64,000 bases of DNA from Devosia aquimaris (GCF_020169335.1 NZ_JAIEZN010000001.1:575426-639425), one strand, 5' to 3'; positions 53,535-62,905 are shown, numbered from the stretch's first letter. Made by a program: numbers and translations. Notes: generated by a model not told the origin, from the sequence alone.

Positions 53535-53783
53535 GCAATCGATACTCCGCCGCCCGCCGCATCACAACCCCGCCCAACCGGCACGCTGAGCCGCGCACGC
53601 GCCGGCACGGCGCCTGTCACCGGCAACGCACGCCAGCCGGCACCGCCACATCCCTGTCCGCCAAAGAGATTTTTCCCCAGCGTGCAAAACCCGCTTACGC
53701 ACGCTTGCAATCTGTTTGCGCATTGTCTATGCAGACCCCGCGCCACGGCAAACGCCGCCGACGCCAGCGGGCCTCGCCCCTGC

Positions 53784-53857
53784 TGGGGAATAGTTCAACG
53801 GTAGAACAGCGGACTCTGACTCCGTCAATCTTGGTTCGAATCCAGGTTCCCCAGCCA
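53784..53857 (+). tRNA. tRNA-Gln (anticodon CTG)
   Basis: 74 nt including an encoded CCA. Acceptor TGGGGAA pairs with TTCCCCA. The anticodon stem GCGGA/TCCGT holds the loop CTCTGAC, with CTG at 53816-53818. The T arm is CTTGG-TTCGAAT-CCAGG. The discriminator base is G, as in other tRNA-Gln. It decodes CAG. A palindrome follows 28 nt downstream. Confidence 0.97.
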
Positions 53858-54160
53858 AATCTTCCATGAGCAAGATCACAGACTTAAACTGGTGGGGCGC
53901 CCCTACCAGTTTGGCTATGTGCCATCGTGTGGCGCATCGCTGAGTCATTGCAGGATCAGCAAGGTACATCGACGCACCAGCGCGGACCGGATCGACAATC
54001 GCACACGGCGCTTGGGTGTTTCTGGACACCCTCAGCGAGTCCGTGTGACATGAATTCAGCATTGGGATCGATGAGGCAGTGCACTCAAAGGTGCGGATAT
54101 TGGGGTCCGCCTTTGGGCAAATGGAAGCGTTACGCAGGCTGCCGAACAGACCAGCGCTTC
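53858..54160. other. Region between tRNA-Gln and the DUF2945 gene, with a strong palindrome
   Basis: About 300 bp without a recognisable gene. It contains one nearly perfect palindrome at 53886-53912: AAACTGG and CCAGTTT arms with GGGGC/GCCCC inside and a single bulged T. It may terminate the tRNA transcript, although only TTT follows. Base composition is less GC-rich than the core genes. Confidence 0.5.
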
Positions 54161-54382
54161 CTACTCCTGGGTAATTTCATTGCCGTTCTTGAGAACCACG
54201 CCACCCCGAGGCTGTGTGATCAGATAGGCAGGCTCTTCCGGGCTCGCATTTCGGGTAACCTGAGTGCCACGAATGGTGCGCGTGGTCTTTTCCGTAAACA
54301 CCTGCTCGATACGACCATGGGCCCAATGCGCTCCCCAGCGCCATTTGACATTCGTCCCGATCTGCAGATGCGCCATGTTCAT
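54161..54382 (-). CDS. DUF2945 family protein (small Tudor/SH3-like fold)
   Basis: 73 residues from ATG 54382; an ATG two codons further in is equally possible. The sequence IGTNVKWRWGAHWAHGRIEQVFTEKTTRTIRG..VTRNASPEEPAYLI (gap for length) matches DUF2945/HVA1-type proteins, which carry a conserved WxW-G-x-GxI pattern and end in VVLKNGNEI. These are small soluble proteins of unknown function. It stands alone in the accessory region after the tRNA gene. Confidence 0.78.
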   Translation of the reverse strand: MNMAHLQIGTNVKWRWGAHWAHGRIEQVFTEKTTRTIRGTQVTRNASPEEPAYLITQPRGGVVLKNGNEITQE

Positions 54383-54755
54383 GTCCTCACTCTTGAGGAA
54401 TACGCCAGGAAAACCATTGGTTGCAATCGGCAACGGTTCTGGCGTTGCCGCCCGGCAAGATGGGCTGGATTCCCCGGTCCACGACCGATTTCGGTCGGTG
54501 GACGCGCCTTCGGGAGTCCCCGAAAGCGGATATCGGTATGCGGTTCAGAGAGCGGCTCAGTGGGTATTTCTCATTTGCGGCTTCGAGGCGGTCTTCCGGG
54601 GAGGGGAATATTGGTGACCTGGCAGAAGCTGGACGATCGGCAGGATTGACCATGCCGTCGGGTAGAGGGCTGAACGAGCTATCGGATTGATGCAGATCAA
54701 CAATCTCGACGTCTTGGCTGAGTAGCATCGCGGCAACCGTCCGTGGGAGTTGGCC
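54383..54755. other. Non-coding or decayed region with one hairpin
   Basis: 373 bp between the divergent DUF2945 and DUF998 genes. A 113-codon minus-strand frame (54387-54728) shows no family resemblance and low-complexity codon choice, so I do not call it. GTCCACGACCGA (54477-54488) pairs with its near-complement ending at 54503, a strong hairpin with no T-run. Confidence 0.4.
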
Positions 54756-55412
54756 ATGTCCCTGACACGCCTTTTGCTGGCATGCGGCATCGTCGGCGCC
54801 GCGTTCTTCATCGCAATGGATTTTGTATCCTCGTTCTGGCTCTATCCCGGATACGACTATACGGCGCAGCAGGTGAGTGAGCTGTCCGCCATTGGTGCGC
54901 CGTCACGCAACTTCTGGATGGCAATGGGCTTTCCCTACGCCGGGCTATCATTCGCCTTCGCCCTTGGCGTCTGGCGTGCCAGCGCGGGACGGGTGAGCCT
55001 CAGGACGACCGCAGTGCTGATAGGGCTCTTTGCCCTGAACTCATTTGTCTGGGGCTGGGTTGCACCCATGCACATGCGTGGAACGGTCGTCTCTACGACC
55101 GACACGATGCACATTGTCCTGACCATCGTGGCCGTGGTGCTTATGGTCACGTTCATGACGACTGGGGCCAGCGCGTTTGGCCGCGGCTTTCGCCTGTTCT
55201 CGATACTGACAATGCTGGCGATGGTGGTCGCTGGCGGCGTGGTTGGCACGCAGATCTCCGCCATTGCGCAAGGCCTGCCAACACCCTGGATGGGTCTTGT
55301 CGAACGCGTCAGCGTCTATGCCCCCTCGCTCTGGATGACGGTGCTGGCAGTGATGCTGTTGCGCGGGAACGCGACAGCCCGGATCGCCAAGCCCGGGGCC
55401 ATGCGGGGATAG
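54756..55412 (+). CDS. DUF998 family integral membrane protein
   Basis: 218 residues from ATG 54756 (GGGAG upstream). Six hydrophobic segments are evident, e.g. LLLACGIVGAAFFIAMDFV, VLIGLFALNSFVWGWV, IVLTIVAVVLMVTFM and LFSILTMLAMVVAGGVVG. The loop between the first two has YDYTAQQVSELSAIGAPSRNFW, the DUF998 hallmark region. Function of the family is unknown. It is followed 53 bp later by another protein of unknown function, so the two may form an operon. Confidence 0.82.
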   Translation: MSLTRLLLACGIVGAAFFIAMDFVSSFWLYPGYDYTAQQVSELSAIGAPSRNFWMAMGFPYAGLSFAFALGVWRASAGRVSLRTTAVLIGLFALNSFVWGWVAPMHMRGTVVSTTDTMHIVLTIVAVVLMVTFMTTGASAFGRGFRLFSILTMLAMVVAGGVVGTQISAIAQGLPTPWMGLVERVSVYAPSLWMTVLAVMLLRGNATARIAKPGAMRG

Positions 55413-55465
55413 CGCGTGGCCGTACACCCCGAACGACTTGGGTGCACCCGTCAGGGAGGTTGAGC

Positions 55466-56293
55466 ATGTTCTGGTTATTGGCAGGTGTCGCCCTTGTGGG
55501 CCTGGGTCTCTGCCTAACCGCGTGGACGACCAGCCTGGTCCGTGTCTTCGAGAAACGCAGGGCCAAGGCAACTGCCATTCCCCGTCACGAAACGAGGAGC
55601 CTAGCCGAGGCCGACATCGCCCATCTGCCCCCACCAGTCCGTCGCTACATCGCGCTGACCGGCTCGATCGGGCGACCGGTGGTCACCGAGATCACGCTCA
55701 AATTCGAGGCCACGATGTATGACGCCCCGGGTGCGGCCGGCATGTCCGGGCCGGTGGCGCAGTATGGACGCTTCGATCTGCCCCGGCGGCTGTTCCTGAT
55801 GACGACGCGGATGAGCGGCTTGCCGGTCGCGGTTTTGCATGACTTCGACACTGACCAGGCGACAATGCGAGTACGCTTGGCGGGACTGGTCAACGTCGTC
55901 GATGTCGCCGGGCCGGACCTCACCCGAACCGAAACGGTCACGATCCTGAACGACCTCTGCTTCCTTGCGCCCTCGCGCCTGGTCGACCCGCGCCTGACAT
56001 GGACCCTGGTCGATGACACCCGGGCCAAGGTGGCCTTTACGCTGGGTCCCAGTACCGTCTCGGCGGAACTGGTCTTCAATGATGAGGGGGAGTTGGTGGA
56101 TTTCGTTTCCCAAGACCGGGGCAGGCTGGAAAAGGACGGCTCCCTGCGCGTGTTGCGCTGGACGACACCATTCTCGACCTACCGCAATTTTGGTGGATGG
56201 CGCCTCGCCAGCGAGGGCGAAGCCATCTGGCATCTGCCTGAAGGACCGTTCACCTATGGCAGGATGCGTCTCACGCACTTCAAGGCGCGGTAA
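55466..56293 (+). CDS. DUF6920/DUF6544-like membrane-anchored protein
   Basis: 275 residues from ATG 55466 (AGGGAGG 8 nt upstream). One N-terminal membrane segment (WLLAGVALVGLGLCLTAW) is followed by the family pattern LPPPVRRYIALTGSIGRP, then GRFDLPRRLFLMTTRM and PSRLVDPRLTW, and FSTYRNFGGWRLASEGEAIWHLPEG near the C-terminus. The soluble part is predicted beta-rich and possibly lipid- or ligand-binding. Function unknown; linked to the DUF998 gene. Confidence 0.75.
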   Translation: MFWLLAGVALVGLGLCLTAWTTSLVRVFEKRRAKATAIPRHETRSLAEADIAHLPPPVRRYIALTGSIGRPVVTEITLKFEATMYDAPGAAGMSGPVAQYGRFDLPRRLFLMTTRMSGLPVAVLHDFDTDQATMRVRLAGLVNVVDVAGPDLTRTETVTILNDLCFLAPSRLVDPRLTWTLVDDTRAKVAFTLGPSTVSAELVFNDEGELVDFVSQDRGRLEKDGSLRVLRWTTPFSTYRNFGGWRLASEGEAIWHLPEGPFTYGRMRLTHFKAR

Positions 56294-56865
56294 TGGGGCA
56301 GGGGCCTTCATCGTGACCGCATGCGTCGAGAGATATAAGCGTGCAGACCCCGATTCTTCGATCGAACTGTGTGGGTCGGTTGGTGCTGCCCGCATCGGCA
56401 CTCGAGCCCCTCACAGTGACCCACACACGCCAGGTCGGCCCGGTCGTCCCGCTCGCATCCAATTGGGGGCGTGGAGGGTTTTCGGGGGGCAACAGCGCGA
56501 TGGCTGGGTCGGCGGGGCCAGAGAGCCGCCATCCTCCAGTCTCAGGATGTCTTGACCTGTCTCTGTTCGATCCTGTCCTTGCTGCCGCACACCACTCTCG
56601 TCGAGCGGATTGACCCGGTCGCGATATGGGTGGCGCCCGGCGGCTGGCCGGACCAGCGCCGCAGGTTTGCAGGAATTGTTACCTCGTGTGCAGCTGCGGC
56701 TACTTTTTCGCAAACAACTGGCGCGGAAGATGATTTCGCCTGATGCCGCTGCTATCGGCTGATCCCGTGAGGCTTGCGGCTTGTGTCCCGGCTGCATCTG
56801 TCGGTGACAACTCCTCTGCCCGATGCGCTGGCGCCTGAGCACGCCTGCCCATATGGGGAGCCAGG
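56294..56865. other. 572-bp intergenic region before the autotransporter gene
   Basis: No gene is supported: open frames on both strands lack start signals and family patterns. GTGTGGGTC (56369-56377) and GACCCACAC (56418-56426) form a 9-bp stem. The promoter of the autotransporter gene presumably lies in the last 200 bp, where GC content drops, but no consensus pair is convincing. Confidence 0.5.
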
Positions 56866-59800
56866 GTGTCGTCGTTCTATTGCGCTTTCAGTCGGGTTCT
56901 GACGGCCACGCTGCTCGTGCTCGCTGCCATGGTGGTGAGCATGCCCGTCGCGTGGGCGATGTCGAATGGCTGCGCTGCGATCAATCAGACTTGGGGCGCC
57001 GGCGTCACGCTGCCGAATGCGTTCAGCGACTACATGACCTATCAATACCAGCTCACCCAAGGCGAGACGGTAACCTATTTCGTCCGCTCGCAGGTGTCAC
57101 CCGTGGCTGGCGGCAATACGTTCCAACTCCAGCCCTCCTGGGGCGAGCTAGTCTTGCTCGACGGCAGCATGAGCCAGGTCCAGGAGATCAGTGGCGTGCG
57201 CCAGGCGCCATTCAATGGCGCTGAAGTGCAGATCGACATGTTCTCCAACCCTGACACCAGAATTTACGCCATGGTGACTTGTGAAGGGTCAGAGCCCAAG
57301 ATCACGTCCATTACCCCATCGACGACCAATGCTGCCGCCCCCGAAATGCTGGTCATCCGCGGCAAGAACCTGTCCGATACGAGCGGCCTGAAGTTTGGCA
57401 CCTTCGATGCCTTTCCCTATGTCCGCTTGTGGAGCCCCGAGCAGCTCGAGGTTCAACTGCCGGCCCAGGCCGTTGGCACGGTCAATGTGGTCGCGCAATC
57501 ATCGCAGGGCTACAGTGCTTCGTCAGCTGCAACCAAGGTGACCTTCGCCCTGGCGCCCGGCGCGCCGACCATCAGCAGTGCCATTGCGACAGGCACCACA
57601 GCCGAGGTCGCCTTCAGCACCCCGCCCAGCAATGGCGCAGCGATCCTTGACTATACAGTGGTCGCCACGCCCGGAAACCGTTCCGTGACCGGAGCCGCGA
57701 GCCCGCTGAGCATCGCGGGGCTGGACACCGGCACGAGCTACACGTTTGCGGTGACAGCGCGGAACGTCATCGGCAGCAGTGCGCCTTCCGTCGCAAGCGA
57801 TTCCCTGCTGATCAAGACACCGCAGTCGATCACCTTTGCGCCGCCGCCCGCCATCGCCTTTGGCGCGACCACCACTGTGACGGCCAATGCTAGTTCGGGC
57901 CTCGATGTCAGTTTCTCGACCACAACGCCCGCGATCTGCCAGGTCGACACGCGCGGAGCGGTGACCCCGGTTCTGGCCGGCGACTGTGTCATCCACGCAG
58001 ACCAGGCCGGCGACAACACGGTCGCGCCCGCACCGCGTGTGACACAGACGCTTGTGATAACGGCGGTCGTGCCGCAGGCGCCGGTGCTGACCGGCGTCAC
58101 GCCCGGCAATGGCTCTGCCACCGTGGCCTTCACAGCGCCCAGCTTCACCGGCGGCGCCGCGCTTGGCGCCTATCGCGTCACGGCCACGCCAGGCGGTGCG
58201 GCGGTGGATGGTGCATCGAGCCCGATCACCGTGCCTGGCCTGACCAATGGCGTTACCTATCGATTCAGCGTGACGGCCTCCAATTCCGCCGGGGCCAGTG
58301 TCTCGTCAAACCAAAGCGGTGACGTGACGCCCAGGGCCACGCAAACCATCACCCTGTCTGACCCGGGTACAGTACGTGTCTCCGATAATATCACCATCAC
58401 CGCCACCGCCAGTTCGGGCTTGACCGTGGCGCTCAGCACCCTCAGCCCGGCCATCTGTACGATAGCGCCGAGCGGCGTCGTCACCCTCTTGTGGGCCGGA
58501 ACCTGCAGCATTGTCGGCCAACAGGCGGGTAACCAAAGCGTTGAGCCCGCCCCGCAGGTCAATCGCGACTTCGCCGTGCTCGCCACGCTGCCGGGGGCAC
58601 CAACCCAGGTATCCGCGGTTGCCGTACAGGGCCAGGCAACAGTCAGCTTCAGCGCGCCCGCATTCACCGGCGGCGTCGATATCGATAGCTATACCGTCAC
58701 GGCCAGTCCCGGTGGCGCAAGCGCAACTGGCGCTGCCAGCCCCATTACCGTGATGGGCCTGACCGATGGCACCGACTACAGCTTTGTGGTCAGCGCCACC
58801 AACCGCATTGGCACCGGCACCGCATCCGATCCCAGCGGCACCACCACGCCCAAGAGCCCTCAGACCATAACCCTGGGCGATCCGGGCGGGGTGCCCTTCG
58901 GCCCCGCCATCACGCTGGTCGCCAGCGCCAGCTCCCGCTTGGCCCTGACATTCGCCACCACCACCCCGGCGATCTGCACGGTCAATGCATCGGGCGTGGT
59001 CAGTCTGGTGAGCCCTGGTCTCTGTACCATCACGGCGGACCAGCCTGGCGACAGGGCGTTCCTGCCCGCGCCGCAGGCCTCGGTCAGCTTTCCGGTGCAG
59101 GCCGTCGTGCCGGACGCCCCGACCCAGGTGAGCGTTCAGGCCGGTGATCGCCAGGTGGCAGTGAGCTTTGTCGCACCCGCCTTCACGGGCGGCAGCCCCG
59201 TCTCGCGCTATACGGTGACAGCCCAGCCTGGCGGCGCCACGGCATCCGACACGGCAAGTCCCATTGTCCTGGCGGGCCTCAGCAATGGCGTCGCCTATAG
59301 CGTCACCGTCACCGCCATCAATGGAGTGGGCACCGGGCGGGCCTCGTTGGCCAGCGCCGCAGTCACCCCGCAGGCCAGCCAGGTGATCAGCTTCACCAAT
59401 CCTGGTCCGCGGATCATTGGCGCGACGCTGTCGCTGACGGCCAATAGCAATTCCGGCCTTCCCATCAGCTTCACATCCCGCTCGCTGGCCGTACGCACCA
59501 CCACCGCGGGCGGGGCCGTCTCGCTGCTGGCCGCCGGCTCCTGCGTGATCGACGCCGCGCAGCCCGGCGATGGCGCCAACCTGCCGGCAGTCACGGTCAC
59601 TCAGACGTTCCAGGTTTCCGCGACGCAACTCACGCTGGGGCCGGCGGGCGGAGCCTTGGCGTCGGCGACGATCGGCAATGCCTATAGCGTGCAACTGACC
59701 GCGAGCGGCCAGTCGGGGACGCTCGTCTGGTCCCTGCGGACCGGGCGCTTGCCGGATGGGCTGGCACTCGACTCCAGCACGGGCCTGATCTGCGGCACGC

Positions 59801-61104
59801 CGCTCGCCTCGGCGCTCGGAACGCAGAGCTTCGAGATCGCCGTCACCGACCAAACCGGTGGCGGGGTGGCCAGCGCCAGCTTGTCCATTCTCGTGACACC
59901 GCGCGAGATCGCAGCGCCGGCGCGTAGCATCGTCGTGCCGGGCGGAAGTACCCCGCCGCGTCTTGACCTGACAGCCGGGGCGACGGGCGGTCCCTTCTCC
60001 AGCGCCCAGATCGTCTCTGTCGACCCAGATTTCTCCGGCACGGCCGCGATCATTGCCGCGCCTGCGGTGCTGCAGTTCACGCCCAATCCGAAATTCACCG
60101 GCGAGGCCATCGTCCGCTACACGTTGACCAGCGCCATCGGCACATCGACGCTGTTCACCGTCCGATATTCGCTGTCCGCCGACGTGGCCAAGGTCACCGC
60201 GGAGCTTACTCAGATGCGGGACCAGTTCGTCACCACGCGGTCCAATCTCTGGGTGTCGGGCATTTCCGTCCCAAACTTGCAGGACCGCACGAGCGCGGTG
60301 ACGGCGAACCAGCCGGGCACAGTGTCGCTGTCGCCCAGGTCGGGCAATTCGCTCACCATGGCCTATGCTGCCAGCACGCAGAACGCGGCAGTGGGGGCCG
60401 CCGAGAGCCTCGCCAAGACACCGGTGGATGATGGCGGCCTGCGGTTCTGGATTGATGGCAGCAACACCATCCATGTGCGGACCGGCAATGCCGGCGAGCG
60501 TTGGGGCAGTGCCGCCGCGCTGTCGCTGGGCGCCGACATGCTTGCCGCCAAGAACCTGTTGCTGGGCGTCTCCGTCCACGCCGACTGGATGGACGAGCAG
60601 GGGGGGCGCGAACGCAGCAAGGGCAACGGCCTGGCGGTCGGACCGTATTTCTCCGCCGGACTGTCGGAAAACCTCTATCTCGACGCCGGCCTGATCTATG
60701 GGCAAAGCTGGAACACGCTGACTGACGGCTTCTTTTCTGGCACCTTCGGCACGACGCGATGGCTGGCCCGGGCCGGGCTCAGCGGCAGCGTTGCGCTCAC
60801 GGATGATCTGACCCTGCTGCCCAAGGTTGCGCTCTTCTACCTGCGCGAGGATGCCCAGGGCTATGTGGCGACCAATGCTGGCGGCACCCAGGTCACTATC
60901 CAGCCCATGCTGATCGAGCAATTGCGCGCCAATGCAGGGGCGACTTTGCGCTATCGGCTGCTCACCGACACAGGCCTGACCATCCAACCCTTTGTCGAGA
61001 TTGACCTGGGCACCACGCTGTCGGCCGGCAAGTTCACCCAGTCCGCCGCGCTGTCGGGCGGGGTGGATCTGTCGGGCAGCGGCAACTGGACAATCGGCCT
61101 TTAG
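56866..61104 (+). CDS. Autotransporter with IPT/TIG, four FN3-plus-Ig-like repeats and beta-barrel, interrupted by a late amber codon
   Basis: 1412 residues from GTG 56866 (GGGGAG upstream). Signal peptide to about residue 32. Residues about 143-228 are an IPT/TIG domain. Then four tandem units start near residues 229, 400, 573 and 746, each about 172 residues: a fibronectin type III domain followed by an Ig-like module of the form QTITxxxP...SSGL...TxxPAIC. A putative Ig domain (about 921-1010) and the autotransporter barrel (from about 1150) follow. The barrel's final strand lies beyond an in-frame TAG (61102-61104). Probable adhesin on the cell surface; with the amber codon it may not insert properly. 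Confidence 0.85.
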   Translation: MSSFYCAFSRVLTATLLVLAAMVVSMPVAWAMSNGCAAINQTWGAGVTLPNAFSDYMTYQYQLTQGETVTYFVRSQVSPVAGGNTFQLQPSWGELVLLDGSMSQVQEISGVRQAPFNGAEVQIDMFSNPDTRIYAMVTCEGSEPKITSITPSTTNAAAPEMLVIRGKNLSDTSGLKFGTFDAFPYVRLWSPEQLEVQLPAQAVGTVNVVAQSSQGYSASSAATKVTFALAPGAPTISSAIATGTTAEVAFSTPPSNGAAILDYTVVATPGNRSVTGAASPLSIAGLDTGTSYTFAVTARNVIGSSAPSVASDSLLIKTPQSITFAPPPAIAFGATTTVTANASSGLDVSFSTTTPAICQVDTRGAVTPVLAGDCVIHADQAGDNTVAPAPRVTQTLVITAVVPQAPVLTGVTPGNGSATVAFTAPSFTGGAALGAYRVTATPGGAAVDGASSPITVPGLTNGVTYRFSVTASNSAGASVSSNQSGDVTPRATQTITLSDPGTVRVSDNITITATASSGLTVALSTLSPAICTIAPSGVVTLLWAGTCSIVGQQAGNQSVEPAPQVNRDFAVLATLPGAPTQVSAVAVQGQATVSFSAPAFTGGVDIDSYTVTASPGGASATGAASPITVMGLTDGTDYSFVVSATNRIGTGTASDPSGTTTPKSPQTITLGDPGGVPFGPAITLVASASSRLALTFATTTPAICTVNASGVVSLVSPGLCTITADQPGDRAFLPAPQASVSFPVQAVVPDAPTQVSVQAGDRQVAVSFVAPAFTGGSPVSRYTVTAQPGGATASDTASPIVLAGLSNGVAYSVTVTAINGVGTGRASLASAAVTPQASQVISFTNPGPRIIGATLSLTANSNSGLPISFTSRSLAVRTTTAGGAVSLLAAGSCVIDAAQPGDGANLPAVTVTQTFQVSATQLTLGPAGGALASATIGNAYSVQLTASGQSGTLVWSLRTGRLPDGLALDSSTGLICGTPLASALGTQSFEIAVTDQTGGGVASASLSILVTPREIAAPARSIVVPGGSTPPRLDLTAGATGGPFSSAQIVSVDPDFSGTAAIIAAPAVLQFTPNPKFTGEAIVRYTLTSAIGTSTLFTVRYSLSADVAKVTAELTQMRDQFVTTRSNLWVSGISVPNLQDRTSAVTANQPGTVSLSPRSGNSLTMAYAASTQNAAVGAAESLAKTPVDDGGLRFWIDGSNTIHVRTGNAGERWGSAAALSLGADMLAAKNLLLGVSVHADWMDEQGGRERSKGNGLAVGPYFSAGLSENLYLDAGLIYGQSWNTLTDGFFSGTFGTTRWLARAGLSGSVALTDDLTLLPKVALFYLREDAQGYVATNAGGTQVTIQPMLIEQLRANAGATLRYRLLTDTGLTIQPFVEIDLGTTLSAGKFTQSAALSGGVDLSGSGNWTIGL

Positions 61105-61176
61105 AGCAAGCTCTACACCGCCAACAACGGCATGATGTCGGTCTCTGCGCAGATGCGCCTGGGCCTGGGCTTCTAG
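61102..61176 (+). pseudogene. Amber codon and severed C-terminal beta-signal of the autotransporter
   Basis: After TAG at 61102-61104 the same frame continues 23 codons, SKLYTANNG...SAQMRLGLGF, and stops at TAG 61174-61176. A C-terminal aromatic strand ending in Phe is the signal that the BAM complex needs. The expected residue at the stop is Glu (GAG), one base from TAG, given the common barrel ending GLEGxxYTA. So this is either a fresh nonsense mutation, suppressed translation, or a sequencing error. Confidence 0.7.
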
Positions 61177-61221
61177 GCCCGGATTGCCAAGCATCGGGCC
61201 TTGGCATTATCAAGGCCGGGC

Positions 61222-62274
61222 ATGAATTTAGCCACCCCAGCGTCAGGAGCGCGTTTGATCGTGGGCTTGCCGCATTCGACGCTGGATACTCGGGGATTGT
61301 CGGACGCCGCGGCTCTGTCTGCTTGGCAGGAGAGCATCGGCGTGCTTTTCGACACGCGGCTCAATTCTGGCGTCGACCCGTCATTTCGGGCGCAGGTCGA
61401 CGGATTCCTGCTCGGCGACGTGGCGCTTGGGCAGTGCAGTGCACCTGCGCAATGGTTCGACCGCTCGCGCCGCAGGATCGAGCGAGACAATCTCGACCAC
61501 ATCATGCTGCAGTTCTACGTTGAAGGCAGCTGTGGCCAGCGCGATGGCAGTTCGGACGAGCTGACCCGCCCGGGTGATCTGTGGGTCACAGACCTTACTC
61601 AGCTGCTGGCATCGGGCACAACGGCGTTCTCCAACCTCAACATCATCCTCCCCCGCAGGATCATTGCGCCGCTTCTGAGCCAGCCGCAGTCGCACCACAT
61701 GCGCGTGCTCCCCGGGCAGGACCCGCTGGTCAAGCTGTTGCGCAGCCATATGCAGGCCTTGATCACCACCGCGCCAGAGATGGGAGAAGACGATGCGGTG
61801 TCGGTCCTGAGCCCCACCATTGCCCTGGCGGCCGCTGCACTCAACGGCGCCGTTGACGAAGCCGCGGCCGCACCGGTGGCATCGGCAATCATCGGCAGCA
61901 TCCGTCGCCATATCGAACGCCACCTGGCCAATCCCGCGCTATCGGCCAGCGCCGTGGCCCAGCAGTTCGGCATGTCCGAGCGCAAGCTCTACTATCTCTT
62001 CGAGCCCCTTGGGGGCTTTGCCACCTATGTTCAGGACCGGCGGCTGAAACGCTGCTACGACGCGCTGATCGATCCGGATCTGCATCGGCTGAGCATTGCC
62101 GAGATCGCGGAATCCATGGGTTTCCTGCATCCCAAAAGCTTCAGCCGGGCTTTCAGCCGCAAGATAGGGATGACGGCCCGCGAAGTCCGCGCCGCCGCAG
62201 GCCAGCGAGACACCCTGCCGCCTGGGCGCAAGAACAGCGACCAATGGTGGACCTGGATCCACCACATGCGCTAA
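61222..62274 (+). CDS. AraC family transcriptional regulator
   Basis: 350 residues from ATG 61222 (AAGG upstream); the frame is open to a TTG at 61201. The N-terminal ~200 residues are an AraC-binding-like domain (HIMLQFYVEGSCGQRDG, RPGDLWVTDLTQLLA). The C-terminal two-HTH domain is NPALSASAVAQQFGMSERKLYYLFEPLGGFATYVQDRRLKRC and LSIAEIAESMGFLHPKSFSRAFSRKIGMTAREVR. It starts 46 bp after the autotransporter's natural end, so it may be co-transcribed and control it (inference). Confidence 0.9.
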   Translation: MNLATPASGARLIVGLPHSTLDTRGLSDAAALSAWQESIGVLFDTRLNSGVDPSFRAQVDGFLLGDVALGQCSAPAQWFDRSRRRIERDNLDHIMLQFYVEGSCGQRDGSSDELTRPGDLWVTDLTQLLASGTTAFSNLNIILPRRIIAPLLSQPQSHHMRVLPGQDPLVKLLRSHMQALITTAPEMGEDDAVSVLSPTIALAAAALNGAVDEAAAAPVASAIIGSIRRHIERHLANPALSASAVAQQFGMSERKLYYLFEPLGGFATYVQDRRLKRCYDALIDPDLHRLSIAEIAESMGFLHPKSFSRAFSRKIGMTAREVRAAAGQRDTLPPGRKNSDQWWTWIHHMR

Positions 62275-62905
62275 CGCGCCGAGCCAAGGCCTGCGCGGAT
62301 CCTTGCGAAGCGAGGCGTCCCCTGAATGGTCGGCGCGAGGACGACTTGTCACGCAGCCGTGACGCTGTTCGATTGCCGGCAAGAAACGGCCAGTTCTCAA
62401 TCGCCACCATTGAGCCGCAGCCAAAACCGCGCACGCAATCGCTGCTTTCTGACACGCGACGACCAAAACCGGACAGGCTACTGTCGGCCCCCGTCTGCCG
62501 ATAGTCAGAGAAGGCTGCGAGAAAGTGGTCGGCTCTGGGCGTTCTTTCGGGCGTCCGGGTTGCCTTGCACATTCCCTGAGAGCCGTCACCTGCTCCGGGT
62601 CTTCGCCTTCGGGGCCATCTAAACGGGGTACGACCCGCCTCTGCCGTTTCGCCACATGTGTCAGGGCAGGCGCAGCCGCGTCCAAGTGCGCACGGCTGAT
62701 CTGGACGCCGTGATCAAACGCCTCATCCGTGACGCTTCGTAGCTGGCCCTTGATTGTCTGCGCCACCCCGATCCCTCAATCCAATAGGTCGAATTCGGGT
62801 TTCGGGCCAATCGCTGGCGCAGGGAGGTTTGTTTTGGCCGATGGGGTTCGGCGCTTGAGCCAATGAGCAGCAGCGGCGATGAGCTTATGACTGGACAAGA
62901 TCGCG
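62275..62905. other. 631-bp region without a recognisable gene
   Basis: Several open frames exist on both strands, including a minus-strand one reaching 62766 that runs antisense into the AraC gene, but none shows a family pattern or ribosome-binding site. CTGTCGGC (62481-62488) and GCCGATAG (62497-62504) form a hairpin with one G-T pair. The stretch may be decayed mobile or gene DNA, but I cannot identify a parent element. Confidence 0.4.

Noticed and set aside
53886..53912. Palindrome after tRNA-Gln considered as an integration attachment site
   Set aside because: It is a hairpin rather than a copy of the tRNA 3' end, and no second copy or integrase gene is in the window.
54387..54728. 113-codon minus-strand frame upstream of the DUF998 gene
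   Set aside because: No recognisable domain and no start signal; it overlaps a hairpin and the DUF2945 gene. Left as non-coding.
57553..59628. Regularly spaced repeats considered as a CRISPR-like array
   Set aside because: The period is about 516 bp and lies inside a continuous coding frame with FN3/Ig-like domains; no short identical repeats or spacers.
58306..61194. 962-codon minus-strand open frame opposite the autotransporter gene
   Set aside because: Antisense shadow of a GC-rich repetitive gene; composition is Arg/Gly/Ala-rich and no domain is recognisable.
61939..62766. 275-codon minus-strand frame overlapping the AraC gene and the following gap
   Set aside because: Half of it is antisense to the AraC HTH domain, and the remainder has no family pattern. 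I could not match it to a transposase.
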